Below, in pieces: positions 19,768 to 28,543 of a DNA stretch of 64,000 nucleotides. The position numbers were made by a program, and so were the translations under genes. Location of the stretch: contig CAIQPK010000002.1 in assembly GCA_903873705.1 (NCBI GenBank), positions 86,880 to 150,879 on the forward strand, read 5' to 3'. Below the pieces are notes generated by a model. It saw nothing but the letters and a program-made list of their open reading frames with translations, had not been told where the DNA came from and did no database searches. How positions within the stretch are numbered: position 1 is the stretch's first letter; each line of letters opens with the position of its first letter. Source of the stretch: an uncultured Acidobacteriota bacterium (GTDB taxonomy: Bacteria > Acidobacteriota > Terriglobia > Terriglobales > Acidobacteriaceae).

Positions 19768-21083
19768 CAGTTAGGAATCCCTTCCAACTCACTCACCACA
19801 TCCGCATACGCAAAAATCTCATCGGGCCGTTGATGCAGAAACGCATTCACCGCCGGCAGAACCTCCACCGCGCGGTCGAGGATTGGGTCACTCCCTCGCT
19901 GATAAGCCCCAATCCGAATCAAATCCTCCGACCGTCCATACGTCGCCATCAACAGCCGCAGCGCCTTCGCCTTATGCATATGTTCCTCGGTCGCAATCGC
20001 GGGCATCAACCGGCTCAGACTCTCCAATATCGATATCGGCGGGTAATGGCCTTTCATCGCCAGGTTCCGATCCAGGATCACGTGCCCATCCAGCAGTGAC
20101 CGTACCGTGTCCGCCACCGGATCCTGCTGATCGTCGCCCTCCATTAGCACCGTATAGAACGCCGTGATACTCCCGCCCTTGAAACATCCTGCGCGCTCCA
20201 CCAGCCGAGCCAGCATGTTCAACACCGAAGGCGTATACCCCTTCGCCGTCGGCGGCTCGCCTGCCGCCAACCCAATCTCTCTTTGCGCCATCGCGAACCG
20301 CGTCAGTGAATCCACCACCAGCAATACATTCTTCCCCGTCTCCGCAAAGTGTTCCGCAATCGCCGTAGCCGCCAGCGCCGCGCGCAGCCGCAACAGCGGT
20401 GACTGGTCCGAAGTTGACACCACCACCACGCACCGCTTCATGCCTTCTTCGCCGATCACCTCAAGAAACTCACCCACCTCGCGCCCGCGTTCTCCCACCA
20501 GCGCCAGCACAGTCATGTCCGCGCTCGTTCCCCGAGCCATCATGCCCAGCAGCGTACTCTTGCCCACACCGCTCCCGCCAAAAATGCCGATCCTCTGCCC
20601 GCGCCCACACGTCACAAACGCATCCAGCGCCTTGATCCCGCAACCTAGCGCCTCCCGTATCGGCACGCGGTCCAGCGGCTGCGGAGCCGGCCCATCCACC
20701 CACACCGTCTTCTCTCCGCGATACTCGCCCTGCCCGTCCAGGGTCTCGCCCGTCGCATCGATCACACGTCCCAGCAAGTCCTCTCCCACGCGAATCGAAG
20801 CCCGCGTCCCCCACGCCGTTATCCTGTCGCCAAACCGAATCCCCTGGGGCGGCTCCACGGCCATCGACAGCATCGTTGACCCACGAAACCCCACCACCTC
20901 TCCGGTATATTTCTTCCCCGTCGCACTCGTGATCTCGCAAGACTCCCCCACCGAACAAAAGGGCCCTTCCGACTCGATCAAATTTCCCACTACCTGCAAC
21001 ACACGTCCCCGCCACCGCAACGTCGCTCCCCGCTCCAGACGGTCGAAGTAAGGCGCCAGCAGTCCTTCACCCTCGGCGCTCAA
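19767..21083 (-). CDS. fliI: Flagellum-specific ATPase FliI
   Basis: 438 residues, F1-ATPase-beta-like hexameric ATPase of type III export. Walker A GIFGGSGVGKSTLLG, Walker B region VLLVVDSLTRFAMAQREIGL, and the catalytic Glu in LVGERGREVGEF. The start is TTG 21083, which overlaps the TGA of fliH (TTGA) and gives the normal length; no ATG fits. Confidence 0.95.
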   Translation of the reverse strand: MSAEGEGLLAPYFDRLERGATLRWRGRVLQVVGNLIESEGPFCSVGESCEITSATGKKYTGEVVGFRGSTMLSMAVEPPQGIRFGDRITAWGTRASIRVGEDLLGRVIDATGETLDGQGEYRGEKTVWVDGPAPQPLDRVPIREALGCGIKALDAFVTCGRGQRIGIFGGSGVGKSTLLGMMARGTSADMTVLALVGERGREVGEFLEVIGEEGMKRCVVVVSTSDQSPLLRLRAALAATAIAEHFAETGKNVLLVVDSLTRFAMAQREIGLAAGEPPTAKGYTPSVLNMLARLVERAGCFKGGSITAFYTVLMEGDDQQDPVADTVRSLLDGHVILDRNLAMKGHYPPISILESLSRLMPAIATEEHMHKAKALRLLMATYGRSEDLIRIGAYQRGSDPILDRAVEVLPAVNAFLHQRPDEIFAYADVVSELEGIPN

Positions 21084-21745
21084 CGGATCACCGGCCTCTG
21101 CGCCAGCAGGTCAAAGAACCCTTGTTCCACTTCTTTCAACTGTGCATCCACGCTGAAGTTCGCCGACCCCAGGTCCGTCTCCAGAATGCACTCCTTCGCG
21201 CCCAGCGTATCGTCCTCCAGCACATGCACGGTCGTTCCGTTGCGCGGATTCGCCAGGTACCGCCGCCACTTCTCCACCTCATCCGAGCCCACCCGCACCG
21301 ATACGCTCGACCCATCATGCAGCTTATCGATCGCCACCCGCACCAGCCCCGCAATCAGCATCGGGTCCACCTGCGCTTCGCGATGCAGAATCTTCGCCGC
21401 AATCGCCATCGCCAGGTGCACTACATCCGACTCCACTCGCGCAAAGTAATCTCTTCGCTCCAACGTAAAGTGTTCGATCGTCTCCACCACCTTCGCCGCC
21501 TGCTCATCCACACCCGCGCGATACTGCGCCGCCAGCAAGCGCTCCGTCTCCGCCACAGCTTCCGCCCGCGCGGCATCCACCCGTGATTCAACCTCTTCGA
21601 CTGGCACTCCCACCACGGCAGCCTCCACCTGCTCTGCGACCTCAACCTGCGCCTCTTTCACCACGGGCAGCGGCGCCGCTACATCGCGATACAGCAACGA
21701 ACTCCCCGGAACCAGCACGCTCTCGCTACACAACATATTCATCAT
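21080..21745 (-). CDS. fliH: Flagellar assembly protein FliH
   Basis: About 221 residues. Low-complexity Val/Glu/Ala-rich coiled coil in the first half, then the FliH/V-ATPase-E-like domain (HLAMAIAAKILHREAQVDPMLI). FliH is the peripheral stalk of the FliI ATPase. I chose ATG 21745, which has AAGGG eight bases upstream; a GTG at 21754 is possible. The 5' end overlaps fliG by about 20 bases. Confidence 0.88.
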   Translation of the reverse strand: MMNMLCSESVLVPGSSLLYRDVAAPLPVVKEAQVEVAEQVEAAVVGVPVEEVESRVDAARAEAVAETERLLAAQYRAGVDEQAAKVVETIEHFTLERRDYFARVESDVVHLAMAIAAKILHREAQVDPMLIAGLVRVAIDKLHDGSSVSVRVGSDEVEKWRRYLANPRNGTTVHVLEDDTLGAKECILETDLGSANFSVDAQLKEVEQGFFDLLAQRPVIR

Positions 21746-22745
21746 TCGATTCACCCTTCAGCACCATCTTTCCTTCGGCTTCCAGCTTCCGAGCCACAGC
21801 CACCACTTCGGTCTGCGCCTTCACCACTTCCTTGTTTCTGATCGGCCCCAGCGCCTCAATGTCTTCCTTCAACATCTCCACAGCGCGCGACGACATCGTC
21901 CGGAAGAAGTGGTTCTTCAAGTCCTCATTCGTCCCCTTCAACGCGGTCGCGAGTATCCGCTTGTCCACCGCACCCGTCAGCTCGCGTATATGCGTCTCAC
22001 CCACCTCCAGCAGATCGTCGAACGTAAACATCAGGTCGCGAATGCTGATGGCCAGCGTCGGCTCCTCGTTCTCAATGCTCGCCAGGATCTCCTGCGCCAC
22101 AGTCGTGTCGATGCAGTTCATAATGTCAGCCACACTCTGGAAGCCCGAGTAAGTCTTCTTGCCTTGCTCACCCACCGACTTCATCCGCTGACTCAGCACC
22201 ACCGAAACCTTCTCCGCCATCTCCGGCGAAAACTTTCGCAGCGCCGCCAGCCGCTTTACAGCCTGCGCGCGCAACTCTGCGGGCAGCATCATCAGCAACG
22301 CCGAAGCCTGCCGATCGCCCAGCTGTCCCAGCACCAGCGCCACAGTCTGCGGATGCTCGCCTTCCAGGAACCGCGCCAGCTTCTGCGGATCAGCGCGCTG
22401 CAGACTCTCCAGCGGCGTTAGCTCATGCGCCTTCGTAAGTCGCTGAAGAATCCCCTGCGCATCTTCTTCACCAAACGCCTTGATCAGCAGCCGCTTCGCC
22501 AGGTCATGACCACCCTGCACAATAAAGTCCTGCGCTTTGGTCATGTGCTGATACTCTTCAAAAATCTTCAGCGACAACTCCACCGGCACCTTGCCCAGCA
22601 GTGCCACTTCGTCAGCCACGCGCTGCAGGTCCTCTTCATTCAGGTTGCGGAACACCGTCGCCGCCGCTTCCTCACCCAGCACCGTCAGCAGTATCGCCGC
22701 CTTCCGCGCGCCACCCAACTTCGCTATCTCCACTGCTCCGGTCAT
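21726..22745 (-). CDS. fliG: Flagellar motor switch protein FliG
   Basis: 339 residues, the family length. KAAILLTVLGEEAAA near the N-terminus, the middle domain EHPQTVALVLGQL, and the C-terminal torque helix with LMFTFDDLLEV. FliG attaches the C-ring to FliF and contacts MotA. ATG 22745 overlaps the fliF stop as ATGA and has GGGAGG upstream; a GTG 21 bases earlier is less likely. Confidence 0.96.
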   Translation of the reverse strand: MTGAVEIAKLGGARKAAILLTVLGEEAAATVFRNLNEEDLQRVADEVALLGKVPVELSLKIFEEYQHMTKAQDFIVQGGHDLAKRLLIKAFGEEDAQGILQRLTKAHELTPLESLQRADPQKLARFLEGEHPQTVALVLGQLGDRQASALLMMLPAELRAQAVKRLAALRKFSPEMAEKVSVVLSQRMKSVGEQGKKTYSGFQSVADIMNCIDTTVAQEILASIENEEPTLAISIRDLMFTFDDLLEVGETHIRELTGAVDKRILATALKGTNEDLKNHFFRTMSSRAVEMLKEDIEALGPIRNKEVVKAQTEVVAVARKLEAEGKMVLKGESNDEYVV

Positions 22746-24376
22746 TGCGCTCCCTCCCTCAGCCACGCGCGCACCGCCACCGTGCTGCTCTCCGGCTCAG
22801 CTTCAATAAACTCCGTAATTTCCCGCTTCAACACCAGCGCCCGCTGCGCCATGATCGCGGCGGAGTCCACTTCCACCGGTAGGGCCACCGTCGGCTCGGC
22901 ACCGCTGCCCGCCGCCTCGCCGTCAAGCAACTTCTGCTCCGGCATCGCCAGTGCCCGCTTCTGCACCGGACGAACCATCAGCAGATACACCAGCCCAAAC
23001 AACCCGAACAGCGCCACATACCGCACCACGGCCGCATAGTCATTGATCCCCTTGCGCGCCTTGTCGGCCATCGTCGGCAGCGGCGCCTCCACCACCGGCG
23101 CATGTTCAAAGCTCAAATTCTGAACACTCACCACATCGCCGCGCGCGCTGTTGAACCCCACCGCCGCCTGCGCCAGCTCCGCAATCAGCTTCAAATCATC
23201 CGGCGTCCGCTTGCGATACGTCTCCACCCACTTGCCCTTCTCCTGCCTGCGCTCCACCACATCGTCCAGCAACACCGCAGCGGTCAACCTCCGGATACTC
23301 CCCGCCGGCTGGATCACATGCCGTGTCGTTCGATTCACGCCATACGTCGCACTCTGCGACTTCGAGCTCTGCCCCGTGGCCGCCTGCGCAGCCGCCGCTC
23401 CCGCCTTCGTCGGCAACACATTACTCGACGTCCCCGGAACCCCACCCACCGGCGTTCCCGTCGCACTCTCTTCCGAAGTCTGCATCGTCAGCGGAGCGCT
23501 CACCGCCGGATCATACTTCTCCTGGCTCTCCTCGCTGCTGCCCGTCTCGTACTCCACATTCACAGTCGCGCGAATCCGGTCCGCTCCCACCACCGGCCCC
23601 AGGGTCGCAACCAGCCGCTGCGTCAGCGTCCGTTCCACTTCATCATTGCCTTCGTTCCCACTCGCACCCATACCCATCGACTGGTTCGAGTCCGCATCCA
23701 CAATCGCCACATCCGCCGGCTTCAAATCATCGACAGCCCCCGCCACCAGCCGCGTAATCGCCCCCAGCTCCTCCCGAGACAACGTCCCGCGCTTCAACCG
23801 CAACGTCACCGAGGCCTTCGCCCCACGCTCCTTATCCAGGAACACCGAGTCCGACGCCATCACCAGGTGCACCCGCGCACTCTTGATATTGCTCATCGTA
23901 AGAATCGTCCGCTCCAGCTCACCCTCCAGCGCCCGCTGATAATTCACCTTCTCGTCAAACTCGGTCTGCCCCCACGACACCTTGTCGAAAATCTCAAAGC
24001 CCATCCGCCCGCTGTGCGGCGCATCATGCGAAGCCACCTCCAGCCGCGCCGCATCCACCTGGTCAGCCGCCACACTGATCGACGTCCCATCCGCACTCAC
24101 CTGGTAAGGAATCTTCTTCGCCGCCAGCTGCGCCGACACCGCCTGCGCATCCGCTGCCTCCAGCCCGCTCATCAGCGTCTTCATATCCGGCGTCGACATC
24201 ATCTGCGCAAACACCACCGCCGCAGCCAACGTAATCGCCAACCCAACGCCCAGGTAGATCCGCTGCTTCGACGTCCGCGAAGCCCAGAAAATCTTCACCC
24301 GCTCCATAGCCTGCAGTGTCACCACCGGTTGTTTCATCGTCGCCAACTGCACCGCATTCGCCGTAGCCATAGCCAT
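22742..24376 (-). CDS. fliF: Flagellar MS-ring protein FliF
   Basis: 544 residues with TM helices near 38-58 and about 440-460. YscJ/FliF domain 1 has VSWGQTEFDEKVNYQRALEGELERT-type sequence, followed by the ring-building motifs and the C-terminal FliG-binding tail. Upstream of the ATG sit four perfect copies of a 7-base repeat that supplies the only AGGG ribosome-site-like sequence; start could be codon 1 or codon 3 (24370). Confidence 0.96.
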   Translation of the reverse strand: MAMATANAVQLATMKQPVVTLQAMERVKIFWASRTSKQRIYLGVGLAITLAAAVVFAQMMSTPDMKTLMSGLEAADAQAVSAQLAAKKIPYQVSADGTSISVAADQVDAARLEVASHDAPHSGRMGFEIFDKVSWGQTEFDEKVNYQRALEGELERTILTMSNIKSARVHLVMASDSVFLDKERGAKASVTLRLKRGTLSREELGAITRLVAGAVDDLKPADVAIVDADSNQSMGMGASGNEGNDEVERTLTQRLVATLGPVVGADRIRATVNVEYETGSSEESQEKYDPAVSAPLTMQTSEESATGTPVGGVPGTSSNVLPTKAGAAAAQAATGQSSKSQSATYGVNRTTRHVIQPAGSIRRLTAAVLLDDVVERRQEKGKWVETYRKRTPDDLKLIAELAQAAVGFNSARGDVVSVQNLSFEHAPVVEAPLPTMADKARKGINDYAAVVRYVALFGLFGLVYLLMVRPVQKRALAMPEQKLLDGEAAGSGAEPTVALPVEVDSAAIMAQRALVLKREITEFIEAEPESSTVAVRAWLREGAQ

Positions 24377-24404
24377 CCCTATTCCCTATTCCCTATTCCC
24401 TATT
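24377..24404. repeat. Heptamer tandem repeat, (CCCTATT)x4
   Basis: Four perfect copies of CCCTATT (AATAGGG on the coding strand) fill the fliE-fliF gap and end at the base before the fliF ATG. Confidence 0.95.
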
Positions 24405-24413
24405 CGCTGCTTT

Positions 24414-24728
24414 TTAGAACTGCATCTTCTCAATGTCCTGATAAGCATTCACAATCTTGTTCCGCACCTGCATCATCAGCTGAAACGCCACATCCGCCTT
24501 CTCCACCGCGATCATCACGCTCGACATATCCGCGTTACCGCCCTGCAACAAGTTCCCCACCTGCTGCTCCGCGCCACCACTCAACTGGTTCACCTGCGCC
24601 AGCGCATTCTTCAACACCCCACCAAACCCCTCACCCGACTCCGCATCCGGCGCCAACCCAGGCGACTTCGGCAAACTCCCAATCCCGCCAATCGACCCCA
24701 AACTTCCTAATCCCGTCACACCACTCAT
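24414..24728 (-). CDS. fliE: Flagellar hook-basal body protein FliE
   Basis: 104 residues; MS-ring/rod junction protein. The conserved C-terminal helices are present: MSSVMIAVEKADVAFQLMMQ and VRNKIVNAYQDIEKMQF. The N-terminal third is Gly/Ser/Leu rich and variable, as usual. AGGAGAG eight bases before the ATG is formed at the end of a heptamer array. Confidence 0.93.
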   Translation of the reverse strand: MSGVTGLGSLGSIGGIGSLPKSPGLAPDAESGEGFGGVLKNALAQVNQLSGGAEQQVGNLLQGGNADMSSVMIAVEKADVAFQLMMQVRNKIVNAYQDIEKMQF

Positions 24729-24737
24729 CTCAAACTC

Positions 24738-24770
24738 TCCTAATCCCTAATCCCTATTCCCTATTCCCTA
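24738..24770. repeat. Heptamer tandem repeat, CCCTAAT/CCCTATT type
   Basis: TCCTAAT, CCCTAAT, CCCTATT, CCCTATT, CCCTA in a row, filling the flgC-fliE gap. The most degenerate copy forms the fliE ribosome binding site on the minus strand. Confidence 0.93.
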
Positions 24771-25217
24771 GCTTTTAAGAATGTCCACCGTCTGCTGAAT
24801 CATCTGCTTCTCCGCAGACACCGCCGACGCATTCAACTGATAAGCCCGCACCGACCCCATCAAATCCACCATCTCCATCGCCGGATTGATCGCCGGATAA
24901 GCCACATACCCATCCTTGTTCGCATCCGGATGACCCGGCTGATACCGCATCACCGGGGCCGAAGGATCATCCCGCACCTCGGAAATCTGCACGCTCCCGG
25001 CCACCGGCGCATTATTAAAATTCCCTGAGCTCGCCAGCGCCAGCCGAAACCCCGTCGCCGAAGGCGAAGTGAACACCACCTCGCGCCGCTTGAACGGCCC
25101 ACCCGCCTCAGTGTGCGTCGTCTCCGCATTCGCCATATTGGCGGCAACAATCTCCGCCCGCTGCCGCTCCGCCGCCAACGCCGACCCGCTAATCGAAAGC
25201 ATGTCAAAAAGCTTCAT
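24768..25217 (-). CDS. flgC: Flagellar proximal rod protein FlgC
   Basis: 149 residues. N-terminal rod signature FDMLSISGSALAAERQRAEIVAANMANAET-like and C-terminal MVDLMGSVRAYQLNASAV with the closing helix. ATG overlaps the flgB stop as ATGA, with GGAGG upstream. Its 3' end runs into a heptamer array. Confidence 0.96.
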   Translation of the reverse strand: MKLFDMLSISGSALAAERQRAEIVAANMANAETTHTEAGGPFKRREVVFTSPSATGFRLALASSGNFNNAPVAGSVQISEVRDDPSAPVMRYQPGHPDANKDGYVAYPAINPAMEMVDLMGSVRAYQLNASAVSAEKQMIQQTVDILKS

Positions 25218-25570
25218 CCCTGACCTCCGCCATTGATCGCACTCAGCAAATTATGAAATTCATGCTTCACCAGCTGCGTACCCAGCTGATACTGCAATTG
25301 AGTCTCCGAAAGCAGCAGGCTCTCCCGGTCCAGGCTCACATTATTTCCGTCCGCCCGTTCCATCAGCCCTTTCACTTCCTGCACCGCCGGCGTCAGCTCC
25401 GCGCTGGCGCCGCCAAACGACGCCTGCACCATCGCCCGATGCATCTCGTGCTCGAAGTCCACATCCCGCGTCCGGTATCCCGGCGTATCCACGTTCGCCA
25501 TGTTCTGCGACACCGCCTGCTGACGGCTCGTTGTCAACTTCAAATAGTTCTCAAGCAATCCAAGATTCAT
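25214..25570 (-). CDS. flgB: Flagellar proximal rod protein FlgB
   Basis: 118 residues with the rod-protein N-terminus SRQQAVSQNMANVDTPGYR and C-terminal ETQLQYQLGTQLV helix. Its ATG overlaps the TGA of the sigma-54 activator gene upstream, so structural gene and regulator are translationally coupled. Confidence 0.95.
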   Translation of the reverse strand: MNLGLLENYLKLTTSRQQAVSQNMANVDTPGYRTRDVDFEHEMHRAMVQASFGGASAELTPAVQEVKGLMERADGNNVSLDRESLLLSETQLQYQLGTQLVKHEFHNLLSAINGGGQG

Positions 25571-27051
25571 GATGCGTAGCTCCGCGGCGGCAGCCCATAC
25601 TCCCTGATCTTGTTCCGCACCGTCCGCAGGCTGATCCCCAGCATCTCCGCCGCATGTGTCCGATTGCCCCCAGCCAGCGCCAGCGTCCGCTCCAGGTGCT
25701 GCTTTTCAATCTCCGAAATCCTCGTCCCCGCCGCCGACATCTGCAGTACCCGACCCATTGACTGCGCCCGCATCACCGGCCGAAACTCCAGCTCAAAACA
25801 GCCGGCATCGATCACCACATCACGGTGCAGCGACAACACCCGCCGCATAAAATTCCCCAGCTCCCGCACATTCCCCGGCCAGCTATGCGTCTGCAATAGC
25901 TCCAGGAACGCCTCATCCATCACCGGCATCGCGCACCCCGCATCCTTAGCAAACCGCTCGGCAAAAAACCGCGCCAGCAGCGGGATATCTTCACTCCGCT
26001 CCCGCAGCGCCGGTATCGACAGCGGAATCACATTCAGCCGGTAGTACAGATCGCTCCGGAAACTCCCTTCCTCCACCATCGCGCTCAGCGAGCGGTTCGT
26101 CGTCGCAATCACGCGTATGTCCACCTTCTGCGACCGCGCCTCCCCCAGCCGCTCAAACTCTCTCTCCTGCAACACCCGCAGCAGCTTCGGCTGCAAATTC
26201 AGCGGCATCTCGCCAATCTCGTCCAACAGAATCGTTCCGCCATCAGCCAGCTCAAACTTCCCCGCTTTGGCCATCGTCGCCCCGGTGAACGCGCCCTTCG
26301 CATGACCAAACAACTCGCTCTCAATCAGGTGCTCAGGAATCGCCGCACAATTCACCGCCACAAACGCCTTCCCCGCACGGTCGCTGTTCTCATGAATGAA
26401 TCGCGCCATCAACTCCTTGCCCGTCCCGCTCTCGGCCTCCACCAGCACATCCGCACCCGTACTTGCCGCCGCCCGCGCCCGCTGCAGAGCCTGCAACAAA
26501 GCCGGAGCCCGCCCCACAATCCCAGCATTCCCCAAAGCCGCACAAAACCCGACGGGTGCCCGCAGCCTGCCCTGAGCAAAGCCGAAGGGTCCCTCGCCTT
26601 TGGGGACATGGGCTTCCACCGAACCGTCCCCGCCTTCTGAACCCTGGGCCCTGGACCCTGGACCCTGTCCCTTCGCCATCACCCGCTCCGCCACCGCCTG
26701 CAGCTGGTCAAACGACACCGGCTTAGTCAAATAATCCAGCGCGCCATCCCGCATCGACCGCACCGCCTCCGGCACGTTCCCAAACGCCGTCAACACAATC
26801 ACCGCCGCCCCCGGCAAATGCTGCCGCACCAACCCGATCACCTCAAATCCGTCCCCATCGCGCATCCGCACATCGGTCACAACCAGATCAAAACTCCCGC
26901 GCTCCGCTGCTACCGCTGCCTCGCGAACGCCGCTGGCCGTCTTCACGCTCCAGCCATGCCGCACAAAGTTAGCCTCCAGCGCCGTACGCATCCCCGGCTC
27001 GTCATCCACCACCAACACCGTCCGCCGCTCTGCATTGCCTATACCGTTCAT
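25567..27051 (-). CDS. Sigma-54 response regulator of flagellar genes (FlrC-like)
   Basis: 494 residues: receiver (LVVDDEPGMR, LVVTDVRMRDGDG), AAA+ domain with Walker A AESGTGKEL, the sigma-54 contact loop GAFTGA, Walker B GGTILLDEIGEM, and a C-terminal Fis-type HTH (HAAEMLGISLRTVRNKI). ATG 27051 overlaps the kinase stop (ATGA); the longer upstream frame is antisense-like filler. Residues about 127-170, between receiver and AAA+, are an unusually long Gly/Arg-rich linker encoded by repeat DNA. The gene pair heads the operon it probably activates. Confidence 0.9.
   Translation of the reverse strand: MNGIGNAERRTVLVVDDEPGMRTALEANFVRHGWSVKTASGVREAAVAAERGSFDLVVTDVRMRDGDGFEVIGLVRQHLPGAAVIVLTAFGNVPEAVRSMRDGALDYLTKPVSFDQLQAVAERVMAKGQGPGSRAQGSEGGDGSVEAHVPKGEGPFGFAQGRLRAPVGFCAALGNAGIVGRAPALLQALQRARAAASTGADVLVEAESGTGKELMARFIHENSDRAGKAFVAVNCAAIPEHLIESELFGHAKGAFTGATMAKAGKFELADGGTILLDEIGEMPLNLQPKLLRVLQEREFERLGEARSQKVDIRVIATTNRSLSAMVEEGSFRSDLYYRLNVIPLSIPALRERSEDIPLLARFFAERFAKDAGCAMPVMDEAFLELLQTHSWPGNVRELGNFMRRVLSLHRDVVIDAGCFELEFRPVMRAQSMGRVLQMSAAGTRISEIEKQHLERTLALAGGNRTHAAEMLGISLRTVRNKIREYGLPPRSYAS
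26560..26672. repeat. Repeat-derived in-frame insert in the activator gene
   Basis: A heptamer array CCCTGGG, CCCTGGA, CCCTGGA, CCCTGTC (26642-26669) lies next to a stretch (about 26560-26610) with the look of a dispersed intergenic element (CCCTGAGCAAAGCCGAAGGG). Both are translated in frame as the linker of the sigma-54 regulator. Confidence 0.75.
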
Positions 27052-28421
27052 GCGCTCACCATCTCCAATCGCAGCGCCGGAAACTCCAGCCGAAACCGCG
27101 CTCCCGACCCCACTACATTCATCACCGAAATCCGTCCGCCATGCTGCTTCATCATCCGTTCGCACACCGCCAGCCCCAGCCCCGACGACTCCCCACTCCC
27201 ACTGAACCCCGCCTCAAACAGCCGCGCCATCTGGTCCCGCCGCACGCCACATCCCGTATCCAATACGTCCACCACCACCCACTCACCCAGGAACTCATCG
27301 GGCTGAGTCTCCATCGTTACCGTGATCAACCCTCCCATCGGTGTATGCCGAATCGCGTTCGTCAGCAGGTTCAACATCACCTGCTGAATTGCCGAGTCAT
27401 TTCCCTTCACCAGCAGCGGACACACCTCGTCCCACCACGCCACCGATATCCCCGCCTGGTCCGCCAGCGGCCGCACAAACTCGATCGCGTGCGTCACCAG
27501 CGCGGCCAGCGGCAGCGGCACCAGCTTCAACGCTCCCGCCGCGTGCAGACTTAGCACGTTGTTCACCATCCCCGAAAGCGAGCGAATGCCTGCGCGCAGG
27601 TTGGAAATCCACTCCGCACGCCGCACCTCATCCCGCTCAATCAACTCCGAAAACAGCTCCAGGCTCGCTAACGGATTTCTAATCTCATGCGCCAGCATGG
27701 TCGTCACTTCAGCCAGCGCCATCGCATTCCGGCTGCTCTCGCGGTCGCTCTCCGCACGCTTCTGCGCCGTCACATCGCGCAAAATCAGAATCGTCTGGTC
27801 CGGCGCGCCGCCGCGTTCGCGCCCATTGAAAATCTTCCGGTTGCGAATCTCCACCCACCGCTTGCCACCCTTGCTCACTACACAGAACTCCTGCGCCGCC
27901 TCATCTTCCAGCCGCGCAAAAACCTTATCCAACCCCACGCCACTCTTCGCCGCCATCTCCCGCAGCGTCTCCGGCCGCGCCTCTGCACCGTCGAACCCCA
28001 GCAGCCGCCCCGTCTCCGGGTTCATCATCGCAATCGCGCCTTCCGGTTCCACCACCATCACGCCGCAAGGCATCGACCCCACAATCTCTTCCAGTGCGAG
28101 CCTCATCCGCTGGTTTTCGGCAAGACTCGTATTCAACGCCGCATTACGCTGGGCCAGTTCCTGCCCAAGCTCAAACACTTCCGCCTGCAACTGGCGATAG
28201 GAAGTCTCCAGCCGCGACGACGTTCTAATAAACTCCGAGAACGCCTCCGCCAGCATGGCCGCCTGCCCTGCCGCCGCCGTCTCAACACCACCCTCGACCT
28301 CATCATCAACATCCTCACCCTCGTTTAAGAGCAAGTCGTCTTCTAATGAATCCTCGACCGCCTCATGACGAATGCTCGTCAGCGGAGGATTGATGAGCGC
28401 GAAATGAGAAGTAGGCAGCAT
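27048..28421 (-). CDS. PAS-containing sensor histidine kinase (FlrB-like)
   Basis: 457 residues, no membrane segment. An acidic N-terminus and coiled coil (about 60-115) precede a PAS domain (PCGVMVVEPEGAIAMMNPE), HisKA with TMLAHEIRNPLASLELF, and HATPase with LLTNAIRHTP, DTGCGV and SSGLGLAVC. Soluble FlrB/FleS-type kinases phosphorylate the FlrC-type activator encoded directly downstream, which overlaps by four bases. The signal is likely assembly state of the basal body, by analogy with known FlrB systems. Confidence 0.88.
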   Translation of the reverse strand: MLPTSHFALINPPLTSIRHEAVEDSLEDDLLLNEGEDVDDEVEGGVETAAAGQAAMLAEAFSEFIRTSSRLETSYRQLQAEVFELGQELAQRNAALNTSLAENQRMRLALEEIVGSMPCGVMVVEPEGAIAMMNPETGRLLGFDGAEARPETLREMAAKSGVGLDKVFARLEDEAAQEFCVVSKGGKRWVEIRNRKIFNGRERGGAPDQTILILRDVTAQKRAESDRESSRNAMALAEVTTMLAHEIRNPLASLELFSELIERDEVRRAEWISNLRAGIRSLSGMVNNVLSLHAAGALKLVPLPLAALVTHAIEFVRPLADQAGISVAWWDEVCPLLVKGNDSAIQQVMLNLLTNAIRHTPMGGLITVTMETQPDEFLGEWVVVDVLDTGCGVRRDQMARLFEAGFSGSGESSGLGLAVCERMMKQHGGRISVMNVVGSGARFRLEFPALRLEMVSA

Positions 28422-28472
28422 CTGCCTATGTAATAAGCAACCCGATAGCCAAACCGGCTAGGCCACCAGACC

Positions 28473-28523
28473 GTCATCTCGACCCAGGCGCAGACCGCAC
28501 ACTGGAGAGACCCCCATATTGGC
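28473..28523. repeat. Dispersed 51-bp intergenic repeat, copy 1
   Basis: Begins GTCATCTCGACC and ends near ATATTGGC. About 40 of 51 positions match the copy at 44936-44986, without gaps. Located between the divergently placed kinase 5' end and the MFS 3' end. Confidence 0.8.
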
Positions 28524-28543
28524 AACCGCAACTGCCCAGCACT

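Noticed and set aside
23102..24778. 558-codon plus-strand frame
   Set aside because: Arg/His/Pro-rich antisense shadow of fliF and fliE; no start context or family features.
28505..28540. Possible sigma-54 promoter upstream of the flagellar kinase (TGGGCAG...GGTTGC on the minus strand)
   Set aside because: GG-to-GC spacing is one base too long and the site lies upstream in a dispersed repeat; not convincing.
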